A stretch of 64,000 nucleotides of DNA from NCBI GenBank assembly GCA_944320305.1, contig CALUGW010000016.1, positions 1-64,000 on the forward strand, read 5' to 3'. The position numbers and the translations under genes are program-made. Origin of the DNA: an uncultured Prevotella sp. GTDB lineage: Bacteria > Bacteroidota > Bacteroidia > Bacteroidales > Bacteroidaceae. The notes under the pieces were generated by a model. The model was not told the origin of the DNA, ran no database searches, and was given only the letters and a program-made list of their open reading frames with translations. Below are positions 18,839-28,661 of the stretch, piece after piece; the stretch's first letter is position 1, and each line of letters starts with the position of its first letter.

Positions 18839-21184
18839 CTACATTCCCGACAGGTCAACCGTCTTCGTCATCCCCGGAAAGACTGTCAGCCGAGCCTTGC
18901 CGTTGCCGCTTATCTCCACATCTGAATAGCGCGTCTCCACCACCACCCTGCCGTCGAGCATAATCACGCCCCACTGCCTCGGGCCGGCCTCCACGGCGCA
19001 ATAGTCGCCCACAGGCATCCGGATGCTGCGGTAGACAGGCGGCACAACAACCCGGTCGCCCTGCTTCAGCCCCCATTTCAGCCCCGACTTGAAAGGCACC
19101 GCCTGCCGTATGGCGGCAAGCCGCTCCTGCCGTTTCTGCTCTTCGGAGCGCAGGCCGGCAGCCCGCTTTTCCATGGCGCGAGCCTCGGCTTCCGCTTTCA
19201 GGCGTGACACCGCCGTGTCAAAATCATCTTCCCCTGCCCGTGGATGGTCGCAGGCAACGAGCTTCTTTTCCCTGTCCTCCATCGCGTGGAAGTAATTTCC
19301 CTTTTCATCCGCAATCACAATACTGCCGTCGGCCAGCTCGCCGCAGAACCAATAATAATCCTCATGGTCGTCCGCCAGAACGCACACGCAGTCGCGCTGC
19401 AGGAATGTGTCGATGCCGTCAACATACCTGATGGCCCGCTTGCCGCCGGAGCCGCTGTCATAAATCCGCAAATAAAAGCCTCTCGACACAAAGTCGAAGC
19501 CGCTCATACCACGGCGGCTCTGGTAGGCATGCCGCGTGCGGCTGTAATACAGGCCTTCCACCTCCAGCATCTCCACCCGGCCGAAGCTCATCACACGCGG
19601 CTTTCCGCCATACTTCCGGCCGCACTTCAAGTCAATATAACACGTCCTGCCGCCGCCATCAGTCACAGCCGCAATGCCGCCGTCCAGAAGCCGAACCGCG
19701 CGGCAACGCCCTGCGCCCGTCACAGGCGCCCCGCCCGCATCCACTATGCCGCCCTGTCCGTCCTCAAACATCACGGCGGCCAGCCCGGCTTTCACGTCGA
19801 ACACCGTGAGGTATTGCGCCGCGGCGGTAACGGTCATCCCCCGCCTCAGCCCCCAGAGTCCGCTTCGCCGGTCGCGGAACGGCTTCAGCCCTTCTGCCGG
19901 CGAAGCGTCTGAGCCGGGCAGCGGAAGACCGTCCCGCAGACGTTCCATAAGCTCTTCGTGCGACAGAATCGTCTCTAACAGTCCGCCTCCGCCGACAGCC
20001 TCAGTCTTATCCGTGGCCACGGCCATGTGTGCGACAGCACGTCCGGCCCGAGCCGGGCGCCCTTTTCCGGCCAGCCTCCCCTCAAACATGGCCTGCCAGT
20101 CGTGCCGGGCCGCGGGCAGCCCGAACAGGCGGTACAGGCCAACGTTGTCAATCAGCACGCACGCCGCCTTGCCCGCCGTCTTGCGCAGCCCGCGGCCCAC
20201 CTGCTGCAGATACTTGGCCAGCGACAGCGTGGGCCGGGCCAGCTGCACAAACTCCACGTCGGGGCAGTCGAAGCCCTCGCTGAACACATCAACGTTCACC
20301 AGCACTTGTATCTTGCCCAGCCTGAAGTCATCCACCAACTGACGGCGCAGCCCTGAGGGCGTCTTGCTGTCGATGACCACGGCATTCACACCTTTATTAT
20401 TATAGTATGCGGCAATGTTCCTTGCGTGGCTGATGCTGACGGCATAAACAATGCCCTTCTTGCCGTAGGCGTATTGCCGCACGCTCTCGTAGAGCCTTTC
20501 AATGGTCGGCTGTCTGTTCAGCACGGCGTCCATTTCCTTCACCTGGAAGTCGCCGTCGGCGCCGCGCTTTTCCAAACTGTTTATCAACCTTTGGTCCTCG
20601 CTGTCCGGCCTGATGGACACATAGTCAAACGCAGAGAGCCACCCCTGCCGGATGAAGTCGGCGATGCCGTCCGACGCCACCATCACGTCAAACAGGTCTG
20701 TGAATCCCCGCCCGTTCAGCCTGCACGGCGTGGCCGTCATGCCTAACTTCTTGGCGTCGGGGAAGCGGCGCCACAGCTCGCGGTAAGTCTCGGCCAGCGC
20801 GTGGTGAGCCTCGTCGATGATGATGAGGCGGGGCTGTTCATTCTTCATGTCATCCCAATGTCGTGAAAGCCACTGGATAGACAGCACCCTGACAATCCTT
20901 TCCGACGGACTCATACCATACCGTGCCACCGTCTCCTCTATCTGCTCCACCAGCTCGCGGCGGTGGGCGACGATCCACACCTCGCCCGCCCCGCCATTCC
21001 TCACGCTTAACTCCTCATTCCTAATTCGTAACTCCTCATTCACTATCTCCGCCAGCACAACGGTCTTGCCCGTGCCCGTGGGCATCTGCACGAGCACGCT
21101 GCGGCACGTCCGCCACGCCTCGCGAACACGGCTGACAACGGACTGCTGGTAAGGGCGGAGACTTGTTCTGCCTACAACCGACAT
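18839..21184 (-). CDS. DEAD/DEAH-box superfamily 2 helicase
   Basis: A 781-aa protein with a UvrB/type III restriction-like helicase core: Q-motif-like [13 protein letters not shown], Walker A MPTGTGKT (about 34-41), motif Ia [16 protein letters not shown] box IIIDEAHH (about 120), MTATPCR, and the second RecA domain ending in [14 protein letters not shown] (motif VI). The C-terminal half (about 400-781) is rich in Gly, Trp and Tyr and looks like repeated small beta units of the KWG/WG type, without nuclease motifs. Residues 49-63 are an odd repeat insert (see 20996-21040). Such helicases occur singly in Bacteroidales genomes; its role in DNA repair or defence is not shown by the neighbours. 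Confidence 0.85.
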   Translation of the reverse strand: MSVVGRTSLRPYQQSVVSRVREAWRTCRSVLVQMPTGTGKTVVLAEIVNEELRIRNEELSVRNGGAGEVWIVAHRRELVEQIEETVARYGMSPSERIVRVLSIQWLSRHWDDMKNEQPRLIIIDEAHHALAETYRELWRRFPDAKKLGMTATPCRLNGRGFTDLFDVMVASDGIADFIRQGWLSAFDYVSIRPDSEDQRLINSLEKRGADGDFQVKEMDAVLNRQPTIERLYESVRQYAYGKKGIVYAVSISHARNIAAYYNNKGVNAVVIDSKTPSGLRRQLVDDFRLGKIQVLVNVDVFSEGFDCPDVEFVQLARPTLSLAKYLQQVGRGLRKTAGKAACVLIDNVGLYRLFGLPAARHDWQAMFEGRLAGKGRPARAGRAVAHMAVATDKTEAVGGGGLLETILSHEELMERLRDGLPLPGSDASPAEGLKPFRDRRSGLWGLRRGMTVTAAAQYLTVFDVKAGLAAVMFEDGQGGIVDAGGAPVTGAGRCRAVRLLDGGIAAVTDGGGRTCYIDLKCGRKYGGKPRVMSFGRVEMLEVEGLYYSRTRHAYQSRRGMSGFDFVSRGFYLRIYDSGSGGKRAIRYVDGIDTFLQRDCVCVLADDHEDYYWFCGELADGSIVIADEKGNYFHAMEDREKKLVACDHPRAGEDDFDTAVSRLKAEAEARAMEKRAAGLRSEEQKRQERLAAIRQAVPFKSGLKWGLKQGDRVVVPPVYRSIRMPVGDYCAVEAGPRQWGVIMLDGRVVVETRYSDVEISGNGKARLTVFPGMTKTVDLSGM
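20996..21040 (-). repeat. in-frame repeat inserted between helicase motifs I and Ia
   Basis: The helicase codons 49-63 read [15 protein letters not shown]. At DNA level (+ strand) this is two copies of AACTCCTCATTC split by a TAATTCGT-like spacer. It lies in the linker between Walker A and motif Ia. It keeps the frame and looks like a small repeat that has landed inside the gene. Confidence 0.65.
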
Positions 21185-21222
21185 TGTGACAAAAGATTAC
21201 AAAAACGGAACACCAAGAAACA

Positions 21223-21981
21223 TCACTCCTGGCTCTTCCTGCACAGCCTCAAGAACATCTCAGCGTGCTGTTCCACAACGCGACTAATATCGTAGTTCCT
21301 CCGCACCTTGTCAAGCGCAGCCGCCCTCATTCGCGCCGCCTCTTCCGGGTGGTTGTAGAGCCAGAGCACCTTGTCTCTCACGTCCTCGGGGCTGTCAACG
21401 CTTACGAGCAGGCCGTCCGTGCCGTCGTCCACCAGCGTGGGTATGGCGTCGGTCCGCGCGGCCACAACATTCTTGCCGGCGGCCATATACTCCACGACGG
21501 CCAGCCCGAAGCCCTCCCAGCGCGAGAGCAGCAGAGCAACGTCGAACGTCTTAAGATAAGCGTAAGGCTCGTCTGTCCAGCCCGTTACCACCAGCTTCAG
21601 GCCGTTCTCCGCGGCATAACGCTCCACCCAGGCCCGCTCCTCGCCGTCGCCCACGATGACAAACGCCGACTCTGGGATGGCGTCGCGTATCAGCCGGGCC
21701 GCCCTGATGAACACGTCAGGGGCCTTCTGCGGCGACAGCCGCCCCACCATGCCGACGACAAAGGCGTCGTCGCCGATGCCCAGCCCGCTCCGGCTCTTGG
21801 GCGCGGCGTCCATCACAGCCGCCACATCGATGCCGTTGGGTATCAACTCCAGCCTGTCCTCAGCCGCCACGCGGCGGCGCAGGGCCGACGCCCGCTCCGC
21901 CTCCGATATGCAGACAATCTTGTCCGTAAGCGGCGCCAGCCACCGCTCCATCAGCAGATAAACCAAACTCTTCAGCTTCAT
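21223..21981 (-). pseudogene. GT4 glycosyltransferase, C-terminal fragment (gene split by a repeat)
   Basis: This frame encodes the C-terminal Rossmann half of a GT-B, GT4 family glycosyltransferase: IVCISEAE, IPNGIDV, VGMVGRLSPQKAPDVFI, VGDGEER and the donor-binding SRWEGFGLAVVEYMAAGK (E-x7-E motif). The N-terminal half lies upstream at 22161-22532. Removing 21984-22171 joins the halves in frame (AFNM followed by KLKSLVY) into about 373 aa, a normal GT4 length. The fragment could still be translated from its own ATG, but it lacks the acceptor domain. It is the last gene of the polysaccharide locus. Confidence 0.8.
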
Positions 21982-22000
21982 GTCATAAGTTTAAGTTTAT

Positions 22001-22142
22001 ATGAATATCCGCAAGTTTCCAAGTTGTGTGCTCTATAAGGGGCGTGTCTCGCATACCGTCATTCCGCGCGCCGACGCGGAATGACGGTATGCGAGACACG
22101 CCTTGCTGACATTGGAACATTTGGTAACTTGCGGATATTCAT
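22001..22142. repeat. palindromic element A, copy 2, inserted in the GT4 gene
   Basis: Perfect 17-bp terminal inverted repeats ATGAATATCCGCAAGTT and its complement enclose a 28-bp-arm hairpin with GGCGTGTCTCGCATACCGTC on one side. The element is bordered by a perfect 10-bp direct repeat TTAAGTTTAT (21991-22000 and 22143-22152). Wider out, CTTCATGT (21976-21983) and CCTCATGT (22164-22171) form an 8-bp near-repeat whose fusion restores the glycosyltransferase frame. The inner hairpin contains the GC-rich core also seen free at 43025-43103 and 44809-45093. Confidence 0.85.
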
Positions 22143-22160
22143 TTAAGTTTATTGAATGTG

Positions 22161-22532
22161 CTACCTCATGTTGAAAGCCCAGCCGTGAGGGTTGTAAACA
22201 ACCTTGCAGCCCAGCCCCACTGCGGCCAGACGCCCCAGCCCGCCGGCAAAGCTGCTGTGGCAATAAACGATGTCGGGGCGCAGCCGACGGATGCAACGGC
22301 GGATGGCCAGCGCCTTGCGCACCACCTGCACCGGCGAGAACGTCTGCCGCAGGTCCATCTGCTCCACGCCGTCAACCACGCCGTCATACCTCCGCCTGTC
22401 GTAACTCTTCGAGCAGATAAAGTACTGACGGAAGCCGCGCACCTCAAGCCGAGGCAGCAGCATCTGCAGGTAACGCTCCACACCGCCCGCGCACTCGGCA
22501 ATGTGGAGCACAGAATATTGTCCTTGCACCAT
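22161..22532 (-). pseudogene. GT4 glycosyltransferase, N-terminal fragment (gene split by a repeat)
   Basis: From the ATG at 22532 this 123-codon frame encodes the acceptor-side start of a GT4 enzyme: VLHIAECAGGVERYLQMLLP (the glycine-containing N-terminal loop) through RPDIVYCHSSFAGGLGRLAA and NPHGWAFNM. It stops at once after the insertion point. With the fragment at 21223-21981 it makes one full enzyme. Upstream is the second 341-bp-type repeat and then the broken GT14 gene, so the 3' end of the polysaccharide locus is decaying. Confidence 0.8.
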
Positions 22533-22580
22533 TAAAATAAAAATTTGCAATTATTAAAATTTCGGCCTTTTTGCCCCCTC

Positions 22581-22920
22581 AAATTTCGCGTATTTGAAAA
22601 CAAAGAACTTCTGGCCGCAAATACGCCGATTCTGAGTGTGCAGCCGTAACTAATTGGCCTAATTAGACTTATTAATCCTATCGGTCTAATTGTGCAATAA
22701 AATCGGCACCCGAAACAGCCCTTTTCAGCCTCAAAACGGCCTTTTTTGCCCTCCGAAAAGGGTCATTCCGCCCTGCGATATAGGCCATATCGCACTCCAA
22801 TATGGCCTATATTGCATTCCAATAAAGGCCGTTTCGCAAAACAACGCGCCTTTTCCGGCATGGAAAAGGGGCAAGACACGCCCGGAATTTTCTATTTCAG
22901 CACTTTCTGAAGTGTTAAAT
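22581..22920 (+). repeat. 341-bp-type dispersed repeat, copy b (340 bp)
   Basis: Same order of blocks as at 9127-9467: GAAAACAAA, GGCCGCAAATACGCC, TGAGTGTGCA, five 9-bp units (ACTAATTGG, CCTAATTAG, ACTTATTAA, TCCTATCGG, TCTAATTGT), CAGCCCTTTTCAGCC, three 22-bp GGCC palindromes from about 22774 and the end TTTCTGAAGTGTTAAAT. It lies between the two broken glycosyltransferase genes. Confidence 0.85.
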
Positions 22921-23003
22921 TTAGGAGACTGGAACTCTGGAGACAGGAGACAGACAATAGCAGCTGCAAAGTGTTTTCTTAAGCATCTTATTCGCTTTTT
23001 CCG

Positions 23004-23896
23004 TCATTCCTGACTCATAACCCAGTCTTTTATATCATTCACAACGCCCATATATCTGGCCGAAAACTTACGCGCAAACAATCTGTCGGAGCGTTTCAGC
23101 TCCTCCGTGTCGCCGTCGCGCCAGACGTATGGGTTGCCCCGCTCCCAGTCTATCTCGCGCATACAGGAGCGGAACTGGTCGCCGGGATTGAACATTCTTT
23201 CTTTAAAGCAGGAATTGACAACCTCTGTCTGCAAGAATATCTCGTCAGGACAGAAAGTGTATCTGAACCTTTCCATAATGGCTTTCTCACGTCCGAGCAA
23301 GTGCCCGCACAGACTATCGGAGATGCTGAACCACTACGGTCCTTTGGCCAAAACCACTCCATAACGCCTCCTCACGCCGAGCGTCTTCTGGAGCCCGACC
23401 AGCCCGTGGCCGGTCTTACGCAGCAACCGTTGCAGGAATTCCCCCCCCGATTATTTGACAGTATGTGAGAATAGCGGGTAAATAAATGATAATATCTCGT
23501 TTTTCGCTCCAAATCACTTACATTAAAATCAGAGTGCGTCACGCCGACATACTCCGTTCCCGCGTGTTCCGCAAAGAAGCGGTGAATATAGTTCTGCGAC
23601 TTCAGCGGCAGGTCAACGCCCGACAGCAGATGATAATAATCATAACGACCGGCGGAACGCGCGGCGCGGAGCAGCCTAAGCTCAACCGCTATCTGCGACT
23701 CGTCGCCCCAATACACAGACATTCTGTCGATGAAATACAGGCCGGCGCGCTCCGTCTTGAATATGCAGAACTGCTCGATGTCTGCCTTAGCGTCCACATG
23801 AACAAATATGTCATTGCGCTCGTCGTCGAGCAGACCCAGCAGCGTGCCGAATACCTCAGGCTCGTTGTGGGCAATTATCAGATAAGCGAATTTCAT
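23004..23896 (-). pseudogene. frameshifted GT14 (core-2/I-branching type) glycosyltransferase
   Basis: The N-terminal frame (23896 down to about 23450) has the GT14 start MKFAYLIIAHNEPEVFGTLL, VHVDAKADIEQF, a YYHLLSGVDLPLKSQNYIH run and EYVGVTHSDF. At a tract of eight G (minus strand, 23451-23458) the frame shifts; the next conserved part (EFLQRLLRKTGHGLVGLQKT) is in another frame, which also meets an in-frame TAG at 23334-23336 (KGP-stop-WFSISDSLCGHLLG) before ending with FCPDEIFLQTEVVNS and DIKDWVMSQE. Two lesions point to a pseudogene; the G tract by itself could be a phase-variable switch. The family adds beta-linked GlcNAc or xylose branches. Confidence 0.8.
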
Positions 23897-23958
23897 GTTT
23901 TATATCTAAAATTGGTAAGGATATGAAATGTTTCGATTACAGACTCACGGCAACAGCA

Positions 23959-25179
23959 TTAACGTTTGCGCTCGTCCCGTCGTGTGTACACAAGCATGAA
24001 CGTGCGCTTGGCCACACTATAGACACCTAATTTGTGGCACGCCACGCGGACAAATGCGTTGAGACGCACACGCCACGTCACAGGAAACCACTTGCGGAAG
24101 AACTCTACCGGCTGCATGGCGTTGCAATCAGTAAAAAACTCCCGGCGGCGTGGATTCATCGGAACGGAAAGGAACATTTCCCTGACACCCGCAACAAGTT
24201 TGTCCGGCTCAACCTCAACGATCCGCAAATCATTCTTGACAGCCTCCATAACCATACGCCCCTTTTCCGACTGCACAAGCACCCGCGTTGTGCCTTTGCC
24301 GTCGAGCGTCCTTGTGAACTTTTCTATCGGGAAGCAGTCCCAAAGCGTAAGGTCGCTCCGGCGGTAACGCCTCTTGAAGCGGCAGTCGTAGCACGAGGTG
24401 CGGTCGCTCAAGTTATTGAAAAATGCCCGCAGGTAGGCGTTGGTGTCAACGCCCTTGTGATAGTCCAGACGCCTGTCCTTATTGTAAATCGAGAACGAGC
24501 TGTAATGATAGCCGTAGTGCTTGTCGCGGAACAGCACATTGGTGAACGCGCCGCCAATCAACGACCGCTGAGCCTCAATATAGTGCGCTAATATGCGTGG
24601 ACTTGGTACTCCTCTGCACACAAAGTCCACGCAAATCAGCTTTTCATATTCGCGATTGCGCAGGTAACACCTCAGCCCCTCAATCTGGCACGGTGTGCCG
24701 CTGAAGCATACCCAGCGGCCCGCTTTCAGGCAGTCGAGAGCCTCGCTGTACGCGAGGCCGACATTGCTTTGCACATACTTGCTGTTGCGGAACACCGCCA
24801 AGTCCTCCTCACGCTCAACTTTCTGATGTTCCACAATGAACGCGCCGGAGCGGTAACCCGCGCCGAACACAACTCCGCCCTGGCGGATTACCCACGCGGC
24901 TATTGCCGTGAACGCGCCGCCGGAGGTGCTCTCGCGCCTGACGCGCTCGTCTGTGTGTTGCACAAGCAGCCCCTTCTGCCCGTGCGGAGTGTCTGCCTCT
25001 GAGGCATTGATTATGGGGCATACTTTCTCGCACAGGCCGCAGTCTATGCACAGTGACGTGTCAACCGACGGATAACGGAAGCCCTCATCATCCTCCGCCA
25101 TCTCTATGCAATGCTTGGGGCAGATGTTGTAGCACGCCCAGCAGCCGCAACAATTCTTCTTGTCGTCAATAGTAATCAT
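23959..25179 (-). CDS. FrhB/FdhB-like iron-sulfur protein of the polysaccharide locus
   Basis: A 406-aa protein starting with a two-cluster ferredoxin domain (CCGCWACYNICPKHCIEM and CIDCGLCEKVCP), followed by the coenzyme F420 hydrogenase/dehydrogenase beta subunit N- and C-terminal domains (STSGGAFTAIAAWVI, FSGTPCQIEGLRCYL, DFVCRGVPSP). Such proteins are frequent in Bacteroidales capsule loci next to pyruvyltransferase genes, as here, where their redox reaction is unknown; F420 itself is not expected in this phylum. Its start overlaps the end of the pyruvyltransferase gene by 4 nt. Confidence 0.85.
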   Translation of the reverse strand: MITIDDKKNCCGCWACYNICPKHCIEMAEDDEGFRYPSVDTSLCIDCGLCEKVCPIINASEADTPHGQKGLLVQHTDERVRRESTSGGAFTAIAAWVIRQGGVVFGAGYRSGAFIVEHQKVEREEDLAVFRNSKYVQSNVGLAYSEALDCLKAGRWVCFSGTPCQIEGLRCYLRNREYEKLICVDFVCRGVPSPRILAHYIEAQRSLIGGAFTNVLFRDKHYGYHYSSFSIYNKDRRLDYHKGVDTNAYLRAFFNNLSDRTSCYDCRFKRRYRRSDLTLWDCFPIEKFTRTLDGKGTTRVLVQSEKGRMVMEAVKNDLRIVEVEPDKLVAGVREMFLSVPMNPRRREFFTDCNAMQPVEFFRKWFPVTWRVRLNAFVRVACHKLGVYSVAKRTFMLVYTRRDERKR

Positions 25180-26378
25180 AACGTCTCCTTGTATTCAATA
25201 CCGAATTTTGACAGCGCGTCCTCAACAAAACGCATTGTGAGCCGCCTGAGATCAGCCAGCCGCTCATGCACTTCAGCATAATCGACAGGCAGCTCCATGC
25301 ACTGGCTTACCGTCTCAGTGCCACGGAGCAATCTGTTTTCCAACCCTGCCAACGACAGCAGCGAATACAGCCTGCCGTTTGTCGAGACGATGCTGTCGGT
25401 GCTGTAGCGGCGGAATGTGAAAAACCTTTTGGAATGCAACATCGAGAACACTGAGCAATGAAACGAATCTGTAAACACATATTCCGCGTCGCGTATCAGG
25501 CGGACAAACTCTTTCGGGCCGACATTGTAAGGCGCGATGTCTGGAAAACCGACATCGCTACCTATGTATTCGTCGCAATGCTGGAGCTGCACAATCCTAT
25601 AGCCTGTCTCTTGCTTAAAACGTCTCACAAACTCACGATGCACCGGGTTATTACCCAAGAAATAACAAAACAGATAAGGCTCCTCGACAAACCGCTCCGC
25701 ACCGACGGCATTAGCCCACTCTCCGGCAGTAAAGAGCAGCGTCGGGTCGCACACCACGGGAACGTCCCTGCCTGTCAGTTCTTTCACAATGCGCCGGCCG
25801 CTCTGCTCACGCACAGAGCAATAATCCAGCCTGCCCAAAAATCTCTCCGCTTTCCGCGCCTGCCGTTTTGGCAGGCGCGAGACACCAAAACTCGTGGCCA
25901 GAGCAATCTTAGGCACATCGTCGGGAACAAAGTTAAGCGTGTAGTAATCGGCCTCGATGTTTGACGGAAGCCACAGTTGGTCGCTGCCAACCACAAAGGC
26001 CGAATAGTCATGCGCGGCCTCGCGCAGCTCTTCTTTGGAGTTGTAGACCCTTGAGACATGGAACATCGTCCGGGCAAAAGCGTCGAACATCCGCCTGCGC
26101 TCAGCCATATTTGCCCTGAACGCGCTGCCTTTGGTCTTCACCGCCCACACTTTTTTCACCGTCGCCAGCTTGTCTCTCACAGTATTGACATCCCAGACTC
26201 TGCTCAGAAAATATCTGTATTTTGCCTCATTTATCTCTTTCCGCAGCCCGTCAATGCAGATGGTCTCGTTCGCCACTCCCATCTTGTCGAACAGCAGCTG
26301 GGTGGCGTAAGCCTGGAGCTGGCTGCCATAGTTCGGCTGAAAATAGCAGGTGACGAGAGCCACTTTCTTTGTTGTCAT
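25176..26378 (-). CDS. polysaccharide pyruvyl transferase family protein (copy 1)
   Basis: About 400 aa with the family layout: N-terminal VALVTCYFQPNYGSQLQAYA, middle VVGSDQLWLPSNIEADYYTL, CDPTLLF, and C-terminal DAEYVFTDSFHCSVFSMLH with the catalytic-site-like D/S-F-H. These GT-B-like enzymes add pyruvate ketals from PEP to sugars, though many capsule-locus members are untested. The frame is open to an ATG at 26405; I chose 26378 (MTTKKVALVT) because a GGAAG stretch precedes it and the family starts here; 26390 is also possible. It overlaps the GT2 gene end and the FrhB-like gene start. Confidence 0.88.
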   Translation of the reverse strand: MTTKKVALVTCYFQPNYGSQLQAYATQLLFDKMGVANETICIDGLRKEINEAKYRYFLSRVWDVNTVRDKLATVKKVWAVKTKGSAFRANMAERRRMFDAFARTMFHVSRVYNSKEELREAAHDYSAFVVGSDQLWLPSNIEADYYTLNFVPDDVPKIALATSFGVSRLPKRQARKAERFLGRLDYCSVREQSGRRIVKELTGRDVPVVCDPTLLFTAGEWANAVGAERFVEEPYLFCYFLGNNPVHREFVRRFKQETGYRIVQLQHCDEYIGSDVGFPDIAPYNVGPKEFVRLIRDAEYVFTDSFHCSVFSMLHSKRFFTFRRYSTDSIVSTNGRLYSLLSLAGLENRLLRGTETVSQCMELPVDYAEVHERLADLRRLTMRFVEDALSKFGIEYKETL

Positions 26379-27436
26379 TTTTTCTTCCATCTTATTATGG
26401 TGCATGAAATGTAAGCGACCAAAAAGAGTATATTTATCAGTCTGTGTTTGGCGCAGAACACCATTTCCTTTTTGCCACGTGGCAAATAATCCAATGTGCA
26501 GTCAAACGCTGTTCTGTAAATGTCCTGCCTCAAGACATGTCTTATCGTCCGTCTCTTTTCCGCAAAAGACAATGTGCAATCAGGATGCAGCAGATACATA
26601 CGGAAAATGCGGAAAAGGCATTCGGCGGCAAGACCGCAGAAACAAATCTTAAACTCTCTTTCGCCTGAATCTATAAATTGTCTTATCCTGCTGTAATATC
26701 CACCCAAGGCTTTCTCGTTTATGCTTAAGACCTCCGCGTTGTATTTGTTCATCGTGGAACTGTCCAGCACCCGGTAATGAATCAGGTATTCATCATGCAG
26801 CACAACCTTGGCAGCCCAGCGGAAAGCGTCAAGACAAAATATGGCGTCCTCGCCTATCTTTATGTCACAGTCAAACCGGACATTGTTGTTTTCTATTAAC
26901 TGGCGTTTGAAAGCCTTGCCCCACACTCCGCGTATGGCACCCGTGCTGACGCCGTTTTTCTTCTTGTCATAATACGGGAACAGCGTGTCGAGCATGAAAT
27001 ATTTCATGTCCGCTCCGGCGCGCGATATGTTGGCCGGCTTGAAGTTTTCACGCTTCCATTCCCGAATCCGTGAGTTGTAGAAATGATTAAAGCCAACAAT
27101 GTCCGCATCGGTATCGGCAATAAGAATGCGTATCTTTTCAAATGCCTGCGGTTCAAACCAATCATCCGAGTCCAAAAACAGCATCCATTCGCCAACAGCT
27201 TTCTGCAGCCCGACATTCCTCGCGGAACTCACGCCGCCATTGGCTTTGCATATTGGTTTTATTCTTCTGTCGCGCTCCGAGTATTCATTAATTATTTTCA
27301 GAGTGCCGTCCGTAGAGCCGTCATCGACCAACAGCAACTCCCAGTCAGAGAAAGACTGGTTCAATACGCTCTCTACCGCTTCCGCTAGATACTTTTCCGC
27401 ATTATAACAGGGAACTATTATGCTGAAAAAAGGCAT
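26375..27436 (-). CDS. GT2 family glycosyltransferase
   Basis: A 353-aa GT-A enzyme: IIVPCYNAEKYLAEAVESVL at the start, nucleotide-sugar-binding LLVDDGSTDGT, GGVSSARNVGL and the DSDDW metal-binding motif at about residues 93-97. The C-terminal 100 residues are helical, ending in a hydrophobic stretch (LINILFLVAYISC) that could anchor it to the inner membrane. It would add one sugar to the lipid-linked repeat unit; donor and linkage cannot be told. It is followed by a 4-nt overlap with the pyruvyltransferase gene. Confidence 0.9.
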   Translation of the reverse strand: MPFFSIIVPCYNAEKYLAEAVESVLNQSFSDWELLLVDDGSTDGTLKIINEYSERDRRIKPICKANGGVSSARNVGLQKAVGEWMLFLDSDDWFEPQAFEKIRILIADTDADIVGFNHFYNSRIREWKRENFKPANISRAGADMKYFMLDTLFPYYDKKKNGVSTGAIRGVWGKAFKRQLIENNNVRFDCDIKIGEDAIFCLDAFRWAAKVVLHDEYLIHYRVLDSSTMNKYNAEVLSINEKALGGYYSRIRQFIDSGEREFKICFCGLAAECLFRIFRMYLLHPDCTLSFAEKRRTIRHVLRQDIYRTAFDCTLDYLPRGKKEMVFCAKHRLINILFLVAYISCTIIRWKKK

Positions 27437-27475
27437 TGTAATCTCACTTTCAAGTCAATAAAACGTCCAAGTACT

Positions 27476-28585
27476 CTACTTGGCCTTGTTATATTTCTCA
27501 TTGTAAAACTGCTGATATTCTGTTTCCAAACATTTCACAGCCTCGCTTATGTCATATTTAGTGTTCATTACGCCGGAGGCCGTTGTCCTGTCATGCTCGC
27601 AGTGCTGGAGTGTGCTTATTCTGTCTGCCCATACCGCTGCTGAGCTTATCGGCAGAAACTCGGCGCGGTCAGTCAGTCCGATTTCCCGCGTTATAGTGTC
27701 AGCAAACAGACATGGCAGATTGCAAGCCTGCGCCTCAACGCCCACAATGGGCAAGCCCTCATAAAGCGACGGCAGGATGAACACTTTCATCGCGTTGAAC
27801 AATCGGGGAATGTCATTCCTGTTGCCGGTGAACACAACGTTCGCATCAAGACCCTCACGCTTGCACCTTTCTTGCAACGACCCGGCCTGCTCGCCGTCGC
27901 CGACCCACAGGAACGTGAAACGTGGCTCTCTCCGCCTCAGCTCTTGCAGAATGTCAATGATGAACGAAGGATTCTTTTGGTAAGACAGACGGCCCACTGT
28001 GCCTATTATCGGATTGCCATCTGGTATCATAAACTCTTCTCTCACGCTGCGCTCATCATCAATGTTATAACGGAATTGCCCCACGTCGATGGCATTCGTC
28101 ATAATGTGCTTGTCTTTTGCATTCCCCCACAAATGGGCGAAAGCCATCTCGCCGCAGGCATACTTTTCGGTCGTGACGGCATACAGCAGCGGACGCAAAA
28201 TCTTTTTCATCTTGCCGCCCGTTGTCTTTGGCGAAGTTGTAAGATGGCAATGTGCGATACGCACTTTCACTCCGAAGAGCTTCCCTAAAAGCAAATATAC
28301 GGCTGACGCCTCCTCTAAGTTGCAATGAATGATGTGGTATTTCCGTTCTTTCAGAATGCCGACAAACTGCCGCAGCCGTTTGGGATAAGACTTGTCAAGA
28401 AAGTATATGTTCTCCGTCACCGCCCTGAATCCCTCATAATACAACAACTTGTGACTCGGACTGTCCAGACAGGCCACGTCGCACACGAAACGTTCCCTAT
28501 CCATCCGGCCGAGATACGTGAGCAGCACCTTGCCCACTCCGCCGCCGTCAATGCTTGAGAGCAGGTACAATATTCTTATTTTCAT
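27476..28585 (-). CDS. GT4 family glycosyltransferase
   Basis: A 369-aa GT-B enzyme. It starts with IRILYLLSSIDGGGVGKVLL (glycine-rich N-terminal loop), carries ARIAH-type acceptor-domain segments such as VRIAHCHLTTSP, and in the C-terminal half GTVGRLSYQKNPSF, VGDGEQAG and the donor motif SLYEGLPIVGVEAQA. It is intact, unlike the GT4 gene at the end of the locus. The 40-base gap to the GT2 gene and the shared direction suggest one operon. Confidence 0.9.
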   Translation of the reverse strand: MKIRILYLLSSIDGGGVGKVLLTYLGRMDRERFVCDVACLDSPSHKLLYYEGFRAVTENIYFLDKSYPKRLRQFVGILKERKYHIIHCNLEEASAVYLLLGKLFGVKVRIAHCHLTTSPKTTGGKMKKILRPLLYAVTTEKYACGEMAFAHLWGNAKDKHIMTNAIDVGQFRYNIDDERSVREEFMIPDGNPIIGTVGRLSYQKNPSFIIDILQELRRREPRFTFLWVGDGEQAGSLQERCKREGLDANVVFTGNRNDIPRLFNAMKVFILPSLYEGLPIVGVEAQACNLPCLFADTITREIGLTDRAEFLPISSAAVWADRISTLQHCEHDRTTASGVMNTKYDISEAVKCLETEYQQFYNEKYNKAK

Positions 28586-28661
28586 CCGCTATGGTTTTAC
28601 AAATGCCAAAATTTGCCAATCCTGATGTATTGACGCAGGGTAGCAGACTTGGATTTATGAC

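Noticed and set aside
18839-21184. The SF2 helicase as part of a restriction or defence system
   Set aside because: No methylase, nuclease or other defence gene is adjacent, and the C-terminal half shows no nuclease motif.
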